This document shows, piece by piece, positions 12,801 to 24,960 of a DNA stretch of 64,000 nucleotides. The notes under the pieces were generated by a model. It saw only the letters and a list, made by a program, of their open reading frames with translations. It was not told the DNA's origin and did no database searches. The DNA is taken from NCBI GenBank assembly GCA_013398275.1, contig VZSE01012466.1:124001-188000 (forward strand), written 5' to 3'. Position numbers and translations under genes: made by a program. The stretch comes from Promerops cafer (taxonomy: Eukaryota; Chordata; Aves; Passeriformes; Nectariniidae). Within the stretch, counting starts at the first letter, position 1; every line of letters begins with the position of its first letter.

Positions 12801-15800
12801 AGTGGTAACTGAAACCACAAGCACCTAGTCCCAGCTGCAAGAGGAAAATTTTGAAACTGAAGTGAGCATCAGGTTGATGCAATATTTCGCATCTGGTTGA
12901 CTAGCCAGAGTTAGATGCAGCTGGAAGCATAAAGACTTCCTCTCTCAGCCTGCGGGAGGATTCTGGTTTCTGCTGGCATGTAGTAAAGATAATGAGGCAG
13001 CAGAAAGAAGATTTCAGAAACTGAGATTTGCACTTAACAGCTGTGTTTCAGGAGCCCGTGGTTATGGACTAAATGCATGTTTTCTCATAGGGCTAATAGC
13101 ATCCAACCTTTTTTCCCTCGAAGAAACTTGTAGCAGGGGACTTGGAAATCAGACCCAGCAACCTTAACTGATGCCTCGTAGGGCAAGGAGGTGCTGCTGG
13201 CAGTGACTGAAGTACTCAATAAAAGCAGAAGATGGTATTCTGAAAAAGTGTGATTCATTCATTCATATCCATCTGGAGCAATAAGGAAGAAGGTGGGCTA
13301 TTTATTGGGCAAAGGATTATCTCCACAGTCCTGTGTGAAAAAGAGTGATTTCAGTGTGAGCCTGAGGCAGTGATTTCCTCCTAGTGCTGGAGGAGCTGAC
13401 AATTCTACTTACACCTCAGGCAAAGCCAGGCTGAAAGAAGGGGCCAGTGTATGTGCACAAGGGAACATGAAAAGAAAACAACAGGTATCAATGCTATTCA
13501 ACTGTATTGTGAGAAAAATATCCTGTCGCCTCACAGGCCCTAGGTAAATCTCCAAAACCTCTTTTTATTACCATAAACAATATGTAGAAAAAGAATTCAG
13601 GTGGTGTTCAGTGAAGAAGTTGCTTTGGGTTGGATATGGGAGGCTTGAGAGGCATTCCTGTGGGGTCATTCAGTGTGCACGGTTGGCAGGCACAGTCCCA
13701 CCACCAGAGACTTGCAGTGCTGGGACTGAAGCGCCTTTGCAGCGGGCGGCTCCAGTGCCCTGAGCAGTGCCCTGCATGCCTCCCTACACACACCATGCTC
13801 ACACAGTCCAACCAGGTTTCCCCAGACATCTGGATCTTTAAAGCAGTTTAATCATGGTGCAGTAACACAGAAGCAGGAACCCCACAGAAACAAAGGAAAC
13901 CTTGGGCTTTCCTACACTTCAGTCTGTCTGTGACATAGTCTAGGGTCTTCCTGCTGATTCACTGGCTCCTGCTGTGTCTCCAAGTGTCAGTCACCTGGCT
14001 GGCACCACTGGTCCCTGTGCCTTCTGTTGTGCAAGGGGTCCATGGCACCAGTTTGTGGCCTCTTGCCTGGAGCTCCTGCTACCTGGGGCACAACCTGCAG
14101 CTTTCAGACTGAGCTACCTGCACTGAATGTACTCCTTAACAATCCCAGCTGTCATCTTGCTTCACCTTGGTGTGTATTTATCTGACCCTGGCCTGAGATA
14201 CTCCTTTTTTTGTCTCACATGTCCTGGGGTATTTTTTGAACTAGCATGGGTTGTGGAAATAGGAGCTGTGGAGTCACCAACAAAATATGTTAGGAGTCTC
14301 CCTATGTCATCAGTGAGTTGTATCGCTGTCTAAAATGCTCTTGAGTGTGTGTGCTTTTGTGGTACCCAGAGTCACTGGGGTTTCTCATACTGGGAAGCAT
14401 TATGGCTGTTGTGGGAGTTCTGCCTTCATGCACCCCTACACCATGCAGTCAAGAACAGTGATGTCCACTCTCATCAGTATTTTGAGCTCTCCAGGCTTTA
14501 TCCTAAGTCTGTGGAAAGACTTTTGATCTCTGCAGTGGGCTTCACCCAAGGGACCAATTTAAGTGATTGATGCATATTCCTCTTACTCTGAAATGATGCT
14601 TTTCTGTAGGGCTGATTTTTTTCTTCTTCCTCTTTTCTTTTTCTTTTAATGATGAAATTTCCCTTTTATTGAAATAGAAAACCATCTCCAGTCTTGTAAC
14701 AACAAGGTGAAACTTTTCTTTTCAGGATGTGAAGTCTCCATATGTATTTGTAGAGTACCTGGTGCAGTGAGGGTTGTGGCTGAGGTGAAAGCCTTTTTTA
14801 TTTGCTTTTTTTAATATCCAAACACAAATTCAGAGGAAAATGAAGGAAACTGACTCAAGACTTGATAGAAACAAATGAAAAAAAATTTGCCCTTTAATTT
14901 CTTGGGTTAAGTGTGGTGCTTGGCAAAACCATGGATATGCTCCAGACCCAACTTTTTTGTATATGTAACAAAATGATTCAGTTTTGAGGCTTTTTCACAT
15001 CGTAATGATAGACTTGTCAAATTTATTTTCATGAAAAGAGTGTAAGATTATACATGTGTATGAAGGCTGTGAATGCTCCCATTCCATTAGGCTTGTAATC
15101 TTTCACAGGCAGAACAAGCCTGCTCACTATAGCAAGGCCAGTTGGTAGCTGTCAGGAAGCTTTCATGACACCAGCTCTTCTACCTTACTTTAAAACATCT
15201 GGTATATATCAGGGTTCTACTCACCCTTTCTGACTCCCGGAGCTGTGAAATGAAAAAGCAACTTGCATTCTTCTGTGATCAACTTTCGCATTTTCATGTG
15301 GTCTCTGTGCAATCAGACGCATGAAAATACGCTTTGACTTGCTCCTACAGTTTGAAAAATACTGTACTGATGAACTGTGTAGTAAAATCTTGCAGAGAGT
15401 GAGCATGAGTTGAGGGGGGAAGCACGTGTGGTAAAATGCCAGTGGTTGTGTGGATGGCTCAGCACAAGGCAGAGGCAGAGTTCAAGCCACGATTTCCACT
15501 ATAAACCCTCACAATGTTCATGCAGAACAGGTAGTCAGTGTTCTTTTGCAGACCTAATGCTAGTATTTCCTCTAACATAAGCATGCCTGGGAATATGCAT
15601 ACCAGATGATTAAAAAATAATAGGCAGCATGGGTATATGCAGAGAATACCTGCTTTGTTACGGGAGCGTGTGTTTCCTGCAGGAGTTACAGCCCCTTGTG
15701 AGAGGAGAAACAAGGATTTGTAGAACTGCATGCCTTTTAAATGTCTCTCAGTGCTTAGTGCTTTCCTGAAAGTGTGGGTAGTTGGATTTTTTCTGATAGG

Positions 15801-17003
15801 TTATTTGGAGGCCTACAGTTTGGAACAGAAGGTGGATGGTAAAACTCCATAAGGCCTTTTATGTGATATTCACAACAATAATTTTACCAAGAGTGTCTCC
15901 CTGCCCCGTTTCCCAGCTGATTAAAAATTCAGTTTCTTATTTTTGCATGTTCTGGAGGCGAAATTTTGAGAGGTCAGGGGTAACTCTGTTGCAGCTTCTT
16001 TTCTGTCCTCAATTCCCTAGCCTTATGGTGAAGTGTTTTTCACTGTAGTTGGTTCTGCCATAGTGGTTAAAGACAGAAAATGTTTAGCTTAACCCTGAGG
16101 CAGCTCAAACTTTGTGCTGGATTAATTAAAAAATAGTTCTGTGCTTTCTGTAGCAACAGTGTCTGGGAGGGGAATGGAGAAAGGAGTGCTGTACACTGGG
16201 GACAGGAGGGCTCATCATGCCAGCCAGGATCCCATCCAGCTGCCAGAGATCGTGGCACTTAAGGGCAGCCGTATTTTCTCCCAGGTCTGACACAGCTCCT
16301 GGAGCTGAATTTTGCTTGCAATGGTCTGTCTGTAAGGGAGCTGTTCCACTATCCCAGTGGTTGTTTGGGGGTTTTTTTGTAAGTTGTTTCAACAATCCCC
16401 TTTTCCATCCTAGGGAAAAAAAAAATAGCCCTTTGGAAGAGGGGCTAGGTAACCAAGTTCTGTGCTTATCCTCCATGTTATGTACTTTGTGCAAGTTAAA
16501 AGGCTTGTTCTGCCTTTCATCTTGTGTGCTGTTTTCTGCAGATATTTCCTAACTTCTCCCATGACGTTTTTGCCTGGTTCTTCAGAAGATTGTATGGACT
16601 GAAAGAGACTATTGTTTCTCCAAGAGTGCAGGCATGTGTACATCAGCTAATCTGGTTGGTACAGGATTTCAGGAGTGGGTGTTGCACTGAGGAACAGGGT
16701 TGGGATTTATGCGCCTACGAATCCTTGTGAATGGCGTGCTCTCCTATTCTGTAAATAATATCACATTTCACTTTCTAGGTTTACCATTTATGTTTCTCCA
16801 CAAGTTTAACTCCCATACCTTAGGATGTAAACAAGGAAATGGCATATGGGAAGGTTGCAAAAGTTTTGGTTAGCAGAGATTGGAAAGCTGATCTGGTTCT
16901 CAGTCCTGTGCTGGGATAAATGTCAGCTACTTGATTGTGTGGAGACTCAGAACGTTCGTTTTTCACAAACATCATATGTTTAAAATTGATACTTGAATTT
17001 AAA

Positions 17004-17033
17004 CATTGTCTTTCTAGTGTTGTCTTTCTAGTG
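17004..17033. repeat. 14-bp tandem duplication
   Basis: The unit TGTCTTTCTAGTGT occurs twice head to tail in this interval. It is a short local duplication in pyrimidine-rich DNA with no evident function. Confidence 0.85.
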
Positions 17034-18469
17034 TTTTCCTTCCCCAGGCTTGGGTTTTCAGTTTTGAAGTACAAGATAGGCAAACAAATACATTTTAGCC
17101 TGGTGTTTAGGAGCAGGAGGACTTTGGCAGTCAAGGTGCATTTGCCAGCTCTTGAGAAACTGCAATCTGAACCTCGCATTTGCAGCAAACTCATTCTGCA
17201 AAGCACTTTGGATACAAGACATCAGGCGAAATTCGCTGGGGTTTTTTTCCATTCGAATGATATTACCAAGGAGCAATGAAACCCCCAGTTACTGTTTTTG
17301 TTTACAACCAGCATCTTGTCAGATGAAACCTTGCCACTTCCCTTTCGGGAGCATTACCTAAAAGATGATGGTGTTGGGATAACTCCAGCTTCCTTGTGGT
17401 GACCCAGATTTCTCTGCTGGTGATGAGATCTCTATCTCTGCTGGGCACGGAGCGAGAAAGCAGTTGTGTTTTCAACTGCTGCTCCACAGGCATGTTCCCA
17501 TACAGTGTTTCCAGGCTCGTCAGCAACCTTGCAGCGCCTTGGCTATTGCTGCTGACGTGCCCTTGTCTGGCGGCAAAAGGCAGGATTTTATTCCTCAGTC
17601 TGGTTTCATTTAGGTCTCGTAAGAGGGTGTGAGGCAACTTCAGGGTGGTTTTAAATACTACTTTTAGAGTATGAGACAGCATAAAAATCCTGGTAGGTTT
17701 GTTTGGGGTTTTTTGTGGCAACAACATTGTATAACTGACAATTTGCTGCATCTTGACTTTCGTACAGTTTCTTTGCTTGGTCAGGAATAGTTGCTGGTTG
17801 CAAAACAGCTCCTTGGTGCAAGAGGGTGCAGGCTGGGAAGACTGACACTTGCTGGTAGTTTAAGAATTTATGAGGATTTATCCTGTGGTTTGTTGATGGG
17901 ATTTGGTTGGCTGGAATGCTTTTTGATGGATGCACAGAAATTCCCAGGTGTGGATAAAAGCACTTGGCGATACTCAGTCAAAGAGGATAGAGAGGAGAAA
18001 TTGTGAAGTGAGGAGGACACAGGGGGTTGTCTGGTTTCTTTTCATCTACGAGGTGTCATATTTAACAAAGGGCTTACAGCTTCACCCATTGTCTTGTGTG
18101 TTTTTAGCACTGCTAGACCAAACTGCTATGTTGGCTACCCTTGAAGGGTTTTCCCAATGCTTCTATTGGATGCAGCATGGGTCAGCTTCCTTGCTTCACA
18201 GCCACCTCACTGTTTGCCCAAGTGGTGTTTCTGAAAGTGCACGTCCTTTTCAGCAGCCCATGGTCGCAGTATGGAGCACTGGAACCAGTCTATGAAGCTA
18301 TCTCTTCCTGTCCAAGATTTCTTTTGTGTTAGAGTCTTGCTGTAGCCAGGAATGTTTGAGACATGTTTCTGCTGACAGTTTTCTGCTCTGCGCTCCTGAG
18401 GATTGGATGTAGGGCAGTTTGGAGGGTTCCTCACAGTGGAACTCCCTATTTGCAGTCAGTGAATTCATT

Positions 18470-18530
18470 AGAGCCCTGAATTATTTACCTTAAAGAATTC
18501 AAGTCCTGAATTATTTACCTTTAAGGTCTG
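18470..18530. repeat. short tandem duplication (period about 32 bp)
   Basis: The phrase CCTGAATTATTTACCTT occurs twice about 32 bases apart, followed by AAAG in the first copy and TAAGG in the second. It is a recent-looking local duplication, probably replication slippage. Confidence 0.85.
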
Positions 18531-18676
18531 TCTTCCTGTGTTGTGCATTTGGTTGACTGTAGACCTGTGCTCCGTTATAAGCTATTAATGTCTAAGGTAG
18601 CGTAACATCCAAGGCAGTTTCAGCTATTTACTGGTAATTTTATTTTCATACACAAATACATTGCAACATTACAGCT

Positions 18677-18720
18677 GATCTTTAAGGTCCCTCCCAGCCC
18701 AAAGCATTCTATGTTTCTAT
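18677..18720 (+). mobile_element. CR1 LINE 3'-terminal stub
   Basis: Only the last 44 bases or so of a plus-strand CR1 remain: GATCTTTAAGGTCCCTCCCA, followed by a CATTCTATGTTTCTAT tail. This matches the standard CR1 terminus, where GATCTTTAAGGTCCCTTCCA is followed by CATTCTATGATTCTAT. No coding sequence is left. Confidence 0.85.
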
Positions 18721-21083
18721 AAGTTCAGAGTGACACTCTGATATAAAATGGATCTGTGCAGATCTTGTAAATGCATGAATGGTTTTTGAGTATGTCATCA
18801 CACTGTTCTCTTTCTGCAAGTCGCCCGCCTGCTGCCAGCTGTAGCTGCAAGCCCTGGGCAAACTCCCTATTCAGCATCTTGTTTTTTCCCTGCTGTCCCA
18901 TATCTGGCCCAAATTTTTATTTATGGCACAGTACTCAAATCCTACTGAAGAAGTTTGTCATTTCCTCATGATCTTACTCTGTTTACCAGTGTCAGGCTTC
19001 AGGATTTGACAAATGATTTGGGAAGCCCCACTTTACCTTACAGGAAGAGACTTAAAACAAGAGGACAAGGGATCCTGAGGATGTTACAGCCTTGCTGCTG
19101 AGATGTCTCCATACTCCATAGTGTTTCATATTCTGGAAATACAGTTCCCTTCTGCTGTGGGTGTTCATTACTTTTAGTTGAGAGAAGCCAGGTTTTCAGG
19201 TTGGTTAGGAATTCACTGCTAATGGCCACTTGAGGGATACTGAGTTTAAATGACTGGTGTAGTGCTTCATTGGAGCTGCGTGGCAGCTCTCCAAGGCACA
19301 GCTCGTCTGACTGGACGCTGAGAGGGTGGCAGGGAGCATCGGGGTGGCTGCCATCCTTGCTGCCAACAGCTGTTAGAGTTGTCATGCACTCTTACCCTGA
19401 AGCCCTGATGCACAGCTCAGGTACATCGTAAGTGACAAGAGTGAGGGCAGCTGCAGCAGACAGCACTCACCTGCCACATTTCCCTCCCTTTTCAGGGGTG
19501 AGTGCTTGAACTCATCAGCGTTCTCTCTTCAACATACCTGTGGTGCACCAAAGACTTTGTGGGAAGCAAACAAATGGCATTGTCCACTGGCATCATAGAG
19601 TCTTGGACGTGATTCTTTGGCAGTGCTGCAGCTGCACAGCCACCAAGCAGCCTTCCATGCTGAACCCCAATTCTCGCTCTCTCCCCATCCTACCCTCCAA
19701 TTTTCTGTCCCCATTAAGTGAAATTTCTTGTTTTGACAAGTTTTTCCCTGCCATCCCCTGGCCCAGATCTTGGCTGCTCTGTTTTGAGCATAGATCACTC
19801 CAGGCTGCAGTAGAGAAGTCACTGGAATCAGGAGACCCTCCTTGCTTCGGAGGTGGCCCTACTACCCTGGTTGGCAGCAGATGCCAGAGGCAAAGGTCAC
19901 CTCCCTTCTGCTCTGCCCTGGGCTAGGCTGTGTTCATTGCTTCATGTGGCATCAGACTAAACCCAGGTTTAAACTCTGTTCCAGAGATTGCCAGAATTTG
20001 GTCTTTCCACAGACTTTTTTGGGAATGTCTCAATCAGACCGCTGTGACCAAAATCTTGAAGCAAAACTTTCTGTCAGTCATCCATGTCAACAATGGACAG
20101 AGTGTGCCAAATGCCTGAGCGCTGAAATGCAGGAAGGGTATGGCAGCCATATCCCCCACCCTGTGCTATGTGTCTGGGTTTAATTGTGTATGCCCTTGTG
20201 AAGGTAGGCAAGGGATCATCTACACATGGTTGAGTTGCATCTCTTTAAGTGAAAGGGTTTGTTTTGTTTGCTGTCAGAGAAAGCAACGAAATACTGACAC
20301 TAATGGCATTTCCAGTACTGAAAATCCAGTTTCCTTTACTTATCATGTGTCTTCTGGCCATTCAGAGAGGTTGGGGGTGGGGGGTTGAGGTTGTGTCTTC
20401 AGCTGGGTTTCTACCATACGGGCTTTTTTCTTCTTATTTAAATGTAGAAATGTCTTCTATGAAGTGTATTGGCAGGAGATTTTGACACTAAAGCTTAAAG
20501 CTACTAATATGGGAAGCAAGGAGTAAATATAGACAGTAAAAGACCCTTTTGAGAATTTTAAGTGGAGTCGCTACTTAAATCATGTTGCAGGTACTGAGAA
20601 GGGGAAACTTTATGATTAAGTAATCTACTGCCAATGCAATTTTGCAAGTATTATTTTTACATCACTGCTGTGGTTATTAGTGACATGTATTTGCTGTTGA
20701 TACTGAATGAAATTTAATTAGCTTTCTCTCCCTCTGTATTTCTGCTTTTGGTGGCATTGTCTGCTTGGCATTGGTCCCGGTGCTGCCAGGCAGGATGGCC
20801 TGGGAAGAGGGCAGAGGATTTGGGCATAGGAGAGCTGTGTTCTCCTGTGCAGCTCTACAGGTGATGGGCTGTGGTATCTCATCTGCCTCTCCAAAGTGGT
20901 ATCTGTTGCTTCTGTTTGATCAATGAGTGATTTTGGGGAAAGCACTTTTTCTCGTTTCATGTTTTTATGCGATGAGGCAGAAAACAAAAGACCTGAATAT
21001 CTACTGCAAAACTGCTGTAATGCAAATAATAGATAATTGGTTGCAGTTAATCAATTTTCTCTTTTGTGTTGTTTTTCACACAG

Positions 21084-21170
21084 AGCAATGAGGCAAGAGA
21101 GAAGTTTTTAAAAACAGAAAAATGTGATTGCATAAACATCGTTGCTGTCAGGAGGACTCAGTGGATTCAG
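21084..21170 (+). other. candidate exon, 87 nt, frame-preserving
   Basis: The left edge is an acceptor-like sequence: a pyrimidine-rich tract from about 21053 ending in TTTTTCACACAG at 21083. The right edge is ATTCAG|GTAATAATG. The 87-base interval is exactly 29 codons and one frame is open throughout, starting SNEAREKFLKTEK and ending VRRTQWIQ. Length divisible by three and a good acceptor are what a cassette exon would show. The peptide is not one I recognise. The donor lacks the usual G at position +5, and no flanking exons were found, so a chance combination is quite possible. Confidence 0.25.
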
Positions 21171-21410
21171 GTAATAATGTGACACCACTTTTTATTATGC
21201 TTTAAAAACTGGCTGGGTTTCAGGCTACCAGTGGCCCTTTGTCAGGGGCTGAGGAGTAGAGGAAGGTGACAAGGTATAACAAGACCCAGTAGCTGGCTGT
21301 AAATTCATTCAGACCAGACAAGAGGGTGTGGGTGTTCCCACAGTGCTGGGGAGTGATGCTGGGGCTGCAGTGGCTTCCTTCTTTATGTCAAGCTGTTGTA
21401 TCTGAGACTG

Positions 21411-21455
21411 GGTTTTTTTGTTTTTTTGGGGGTTTTTAATGGGGTTTTTTTAAAC
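21411..21455. repeat. T/G low-complexity tract
   Basis: Runs of T alternate with runs of G on the plus strand. Three T runs of seven are separated by G blocks. This is simple sequence with no coding potential. Confidence 0.85.
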
Positions 21456-23443
21456 CCTAGGAGATTCTCTCCTTCGACCTCTTACAGCTGCGTTGATGTA
21501 GGCGGGGAAGCTCCATGCCTGTTTCATGGAAGCAGGTCAAATGATCAGCAGTCCCTTCAGACTGCAGAACCCTGAATCTACGAATATTTCCCTTGAATTC
21601 CCCCTTTAAAAGGATTTCCAGATCAGAGCAGATCACTATCTGCTGAAAGACCCAGACCTAGACCTTTACTGCTTTAGAGAACTGCTGCTGGTTGTTTTCT
21701 GTGTGTGAATGAAGACAATTTCTCATTGCATGGTTGTAGGAAACCTCATGTGTGATATTTAAGCAGACTACTAGGGGTTGCAAGATATTATCTTAAAGTA
21801 ATGGACTTTAACATATTTAAATCCTGTTTGGTAGGAAAAGTAAATTCCTAGCTAAAATGCATGTCCTATGGTTTTATTCATTTTAGTTATTTCCCTCACT
21901 GATGGGGAGTGCAGAATGAAGGCAGGGGGATTTTACAGTGCTAATTGCACTCCACGTTTGTAATTGGGAACAGATCCTATCCTCAATCGTCTTAGGCAAT
22001 CCTAGTGAAGTCATCAGGCTTTTCACAAGCATATGGTTTTCCCCACGCCTGTTTGATTCTGGGAGAAGGGCCTATGGTGTGCTTTTTCGTTCACTGGTTT
22101 CTCATACAGAGGAAGTTTGAAAAATATGCATCATCTTTTCCAATGTAGATTCTTGGTTTCTAGCAACAGTTGAAGAGGCTCTGCAGTATTTTATTGAGAT
22201 CAGCAAAGCTTATTGCCTTAGACTGGGCTGTTTCTAACTGGCAAGTGCATTTTCTTAGTTAGGTGCAAGGTGAGGAAAAAAGCAGTTGTGGCTTTGCATT
22301 GCTGTAGTCATGACCAAGAAGGACGTTTAAAAAGGATATGAATGGGTGTGGATTTGATATTTCCTAAAGCCAGCTTCTTTTTAGTATTAAATTGCATACT
22401 CCAGGAAGCCAGTTGCTGTATCAACATTGGTATAATGGCACATTATTAAAAAAATCAATATCCAGTCATAGAAACAAGTCCTGGTGTAAGCAGTTGGGTG
22501 CTTACAGCTGTGATTTGTATGTATTTGCAAATGTAATGGGCTTTTCTTTTCCCTTGTAGCACTGGTAACTTGGATAAACACTATATGTGTGACTCATTGC
22601 AGACTATAAACTTACTTTAAAGGAGCAAGTGTTGGATTTGCTGAATATCCTATTGCTTGCATCTCTGAATACTTACTTGCAATAGGTCATGATTAATCTT
22701 AAATTGGCCAGCCTGCGGGGAAAATTACTGCTGATGTCCCATAGGTACTTCAGAAACAAACAGAATGATGGAAGTGCTTTAAAAACAGAAATAGTGGTTA
22801 GAATTCATAAAATTGTAAAGCAAACATATGGTACAAGGCCTTCTAAAATATAACACTTGAAAGCTTTTTTTATCGTTTCAGAAAGAGCTTGTTTAGTTAT
22901 CACAGGAAAAGTAAATATTTCCATTCCTTTTTCTTCAGCACACTCTTATTCCATTTATCTTTCTCTTTTTCCTTTTTTACTTCTTTTTTTTTCCCTCCAG
23001 AAAATATTTTGGTGGGATGGGGGACCAGCACAGAAAGCCCTGCTTGAAGGCAGGAGATAAAGCTGCTATTGGTCCTCCTGTTGTTAGGTACATCCTCAAA
23101 GTCCTTTTGCAGTGTCGGCACAGAGTTGATGTAATCCAAACTGAACGCTCCCCGTGCGCATGTGTGCGTGTGCGAGATGTGATGGACACTGCAGCAGCTC
23201 TTGGACCACTCAAGAACACAGTTATTTTTTAATGTGATAGCCCAGACATTGGTGATGAGGGATGCAGCCCCTCTGTGTGTGTGTACACACGTGTGTAGAC
23301 ATGTGAGCTCACAGAGGGCAGCACAAGACTGGTGCACTTTTGGTGGGGTGGTTGTGGTCTCCACTGCTTCGAGCCATTAGTGGGACAGGGAGGTGAAGTT
23401 GCTGCTGGAAAGGGGCGAAGGAGGAAGATGGGGAGCAGAGGAG

Positions 23444-23468
23444 TGGGGAGCCGGGTGGGGATCGGGGG
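23444..23468 (+). promoter_or_regulatory. G-quadruplex motif (plus strand)
   Basis: Four G tracts lie at 23445-23448, 23453-23455, 23457-23460 and 23464-23468, with loops of four, one and three bases. This satisfies the standard G3-loop pattern. It sits in a G-rich segment (23394-23480) just before the CpG-bearing block. That position is common for regulatory G4 motifs near avian and mammalian promoters. Folding in vivo is not shown. Confidence 0.7.
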
Positions 23469-24292
23469 CCAGGGAGGAAGACACAGCTCCAGAGGGAAAT
23501 ACTCTGTGCTTTGCAGTTGCTTGTGTGGATAGAAACCAGATGGTGCGCTGGAACACCCGCTCGCTTGGGCGGCGGCGGAGCCAAACATATGGTTAATGGT
23601 TAGGAGAAAAAGCTTTCCGAGCCAGGGCTTTGCTGACTGCCTCGCATTACAGATTGTTGCAGTGTGTCATTACATTGCCAAACTAAGTGCTTAATACCCG
23701 CTGCGGGCGCTGGGCAGGCATTTGCAGGAAGGATGCAGAGGCTCCCCGGTCAGGGCGGGAGGCTGACATCACGTACAGCCCCCTGCCACACCCCCTCACG
23801 CCCCCTTTCTCCTCTGGAAACCCCATAAATCTCCCCATTTACAAGCCCAAATCTACAGCAGGCAGTTTTCATGCTCTGAGTGTCTCTAATCCATTTATTT
23901 CCAACAGTGTATGGTTGGTCTTGCCTTTTTTTGTGCCTTTTTTTTTTTTTGGTCCTCAAGCAGCCGAGTTCACTGAGGCTGCAGCACCACACTTACATGT
24001 CCGGCATCCAAAGTTCCTGCTCTGGGATCTTTGGGCGACACCAGACCCCATGTTATCTAAGGAACTGCTGAGCTCATTCATCTCCTTTTCACGGCCCGCT
24101 TCCTTTTATTTTTAGCCAAATCCGTCAGGCCTGACAGGCGGGTAATTTGAGCCAGAGAAAGGGCAAAGCTCCAGGTCCTTTCCACAAAGCAATTCTTCTC
24201 CTCCCTCCTGGGAAGGCTCCAAACTTGGCCTGCTCCAGGCAGATGGATTTGTTGAGTCATGTGAGATCATTTACACAAAAACACAGCAAGGC

Positions 24293-24356
24293 AGTGAAAA
24301 GGAAAAAAAAAAAAGGGGAAAGAAAAAAGAGAAAAAGGTGGGGGGGAAGGGGTGGG
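24293..24356 (+). repeat. polypurine tract with G-quadruplex-capable end
   Basis: About 60 bases are almost purely A and G on the plus strand, including an A run of twelve near 24303-24314. The tract ends in a G-rich block at 24338-24356, where a run of seven G is followed by runs of four and three. That block can supply four G-triplets. Long homopurine tracts can adopt triplex or unwound structures. It lies about 250 bases before the CpG-dense core. Confidence 0.75.
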
Positions 24357-24540
24357 AGAGCGTGCACTGCCGGGGCTGCTGTGAGCGTAGGAAATGTGCT
24401 GCAAGGCAGCTAGACAGAGGAATGCAGCAGATTCATTCTTGTATAAGGTAATGTCTCGTTTACAGTACAGGGTGGAGCCAGCACGGAGGAGAAACCTCTC
24501 GAAAACAGATTACTCATTTAAAACAAAAATTCTCCTTAAA

Positions 24541-24578
24541 ATAAATAATAATAATAAAAAAAAAATATAAAAAAAAAC
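24541..24578. repeat. A-rich / AAT simple repeat
   Basis: An AAT-type trinucleotide run (ATAATAATAAT) is followed by A homopolymers of about nine bases. It directly abuts the CpG-dense core, so composition changes sharply at about 24580. Confidence 0.85.
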
Positions 24579-24960
24579 GTAAACAACAACCCGACCGGCA
24601 AGCGAGCGGCGCGCACGGGCGCGCAACAAAGGCGGCGTTGTTGACAGCACCGGATTACAGTAGCGGTAAACTCCGGGCTGGGAGGTTGCTGGAAAATGAG
24701 TTTGCTCCGTGATGCAACTGGAGTTTGCTTTGTTTGGCCGCCAGTGCTAGCGGTGCGGTGGAGACTGGGAGCCCAGCGGCAGCGGGGCGCGCTTTGCTGC
24801 ATCCAGGGATGGTTTCGGACAGCGGGGAGGGATAGAGCGAGCGGTTAAGAATCCTGAGTAGACAGGCTGGAAGGGCATCAGAAACAGTGAAAACGAGGGG
24901 GGAGATATGCATGGAGGGGGCGGGAGAGAACCTCTTGCTTTGGTTTTGAGCTGGTTGTGG

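Larger units (their letters stand above)
9892..18676. other. non-coding stretch, no gene recognised
   Basis: About 8.8 kb with no recognised gene. It holds a poly(A)-rich stretch near 11966-11982, a 14-base direct tandem repeat at 17004-17033 and a short duplicated segment at 18470-18530. The longest open frames (plus 11244-11717, 157 codons; minus 17302-17751, 149 codons) have no recognisable domains, signal peptide or exon context, and I treat them as chance. Confidence 0.65.
18721..23430. other. non-coding stretch, no gene recognised
   Basis: No recognised gene. The minus-strand frame at 19038-19385 and plus-strand frames around 19540-20485 have no family resemblance. A T/G-rich low-complexity block lies at 21411-21455. 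A possible exon at 21084-21170 is listed separately. Near 23270-23298 there is a short TG/AC run that reads as a partial palindrome around TGTGTGTACACAC. Confidence 0.65.
23540..24960. promoter_or_regulatory. CpG-rich segment, candidate promoter / first exon
   Basis: This is the only GC- and CpG-rich part of the window. The densest core, 24581-24870, holds roughly 27 CpG dinucleotides by eye in under 300 bases, for example GGCGCGCACGGGCGCGC near 24608-24624. Smaller clusters lie at 23550-23585 and 23695-23790. In birds such islands usually mark promoters of housekeeping or developmental genes. No coding frame within it resembles a known N-terminus and I could not fix a direction. A donor-like GTAAGT exists on the minus strand (bases 23996 to 23991), and donor-like sites exist on the plus strand at 24448 (AAG|GTAATG) and 25077 (GGTAAGAG frame). 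It could also be an enhancer-type conserved element. The gene is not named because nothing here identifies it. Confidence 0.5.

Noticed and set aside
17302..17751. 149-codon minus-strand open frame with a protein-like composition
   Set aside because: No family resemblance and no convincing splice or promoter context; length consistent with chance.
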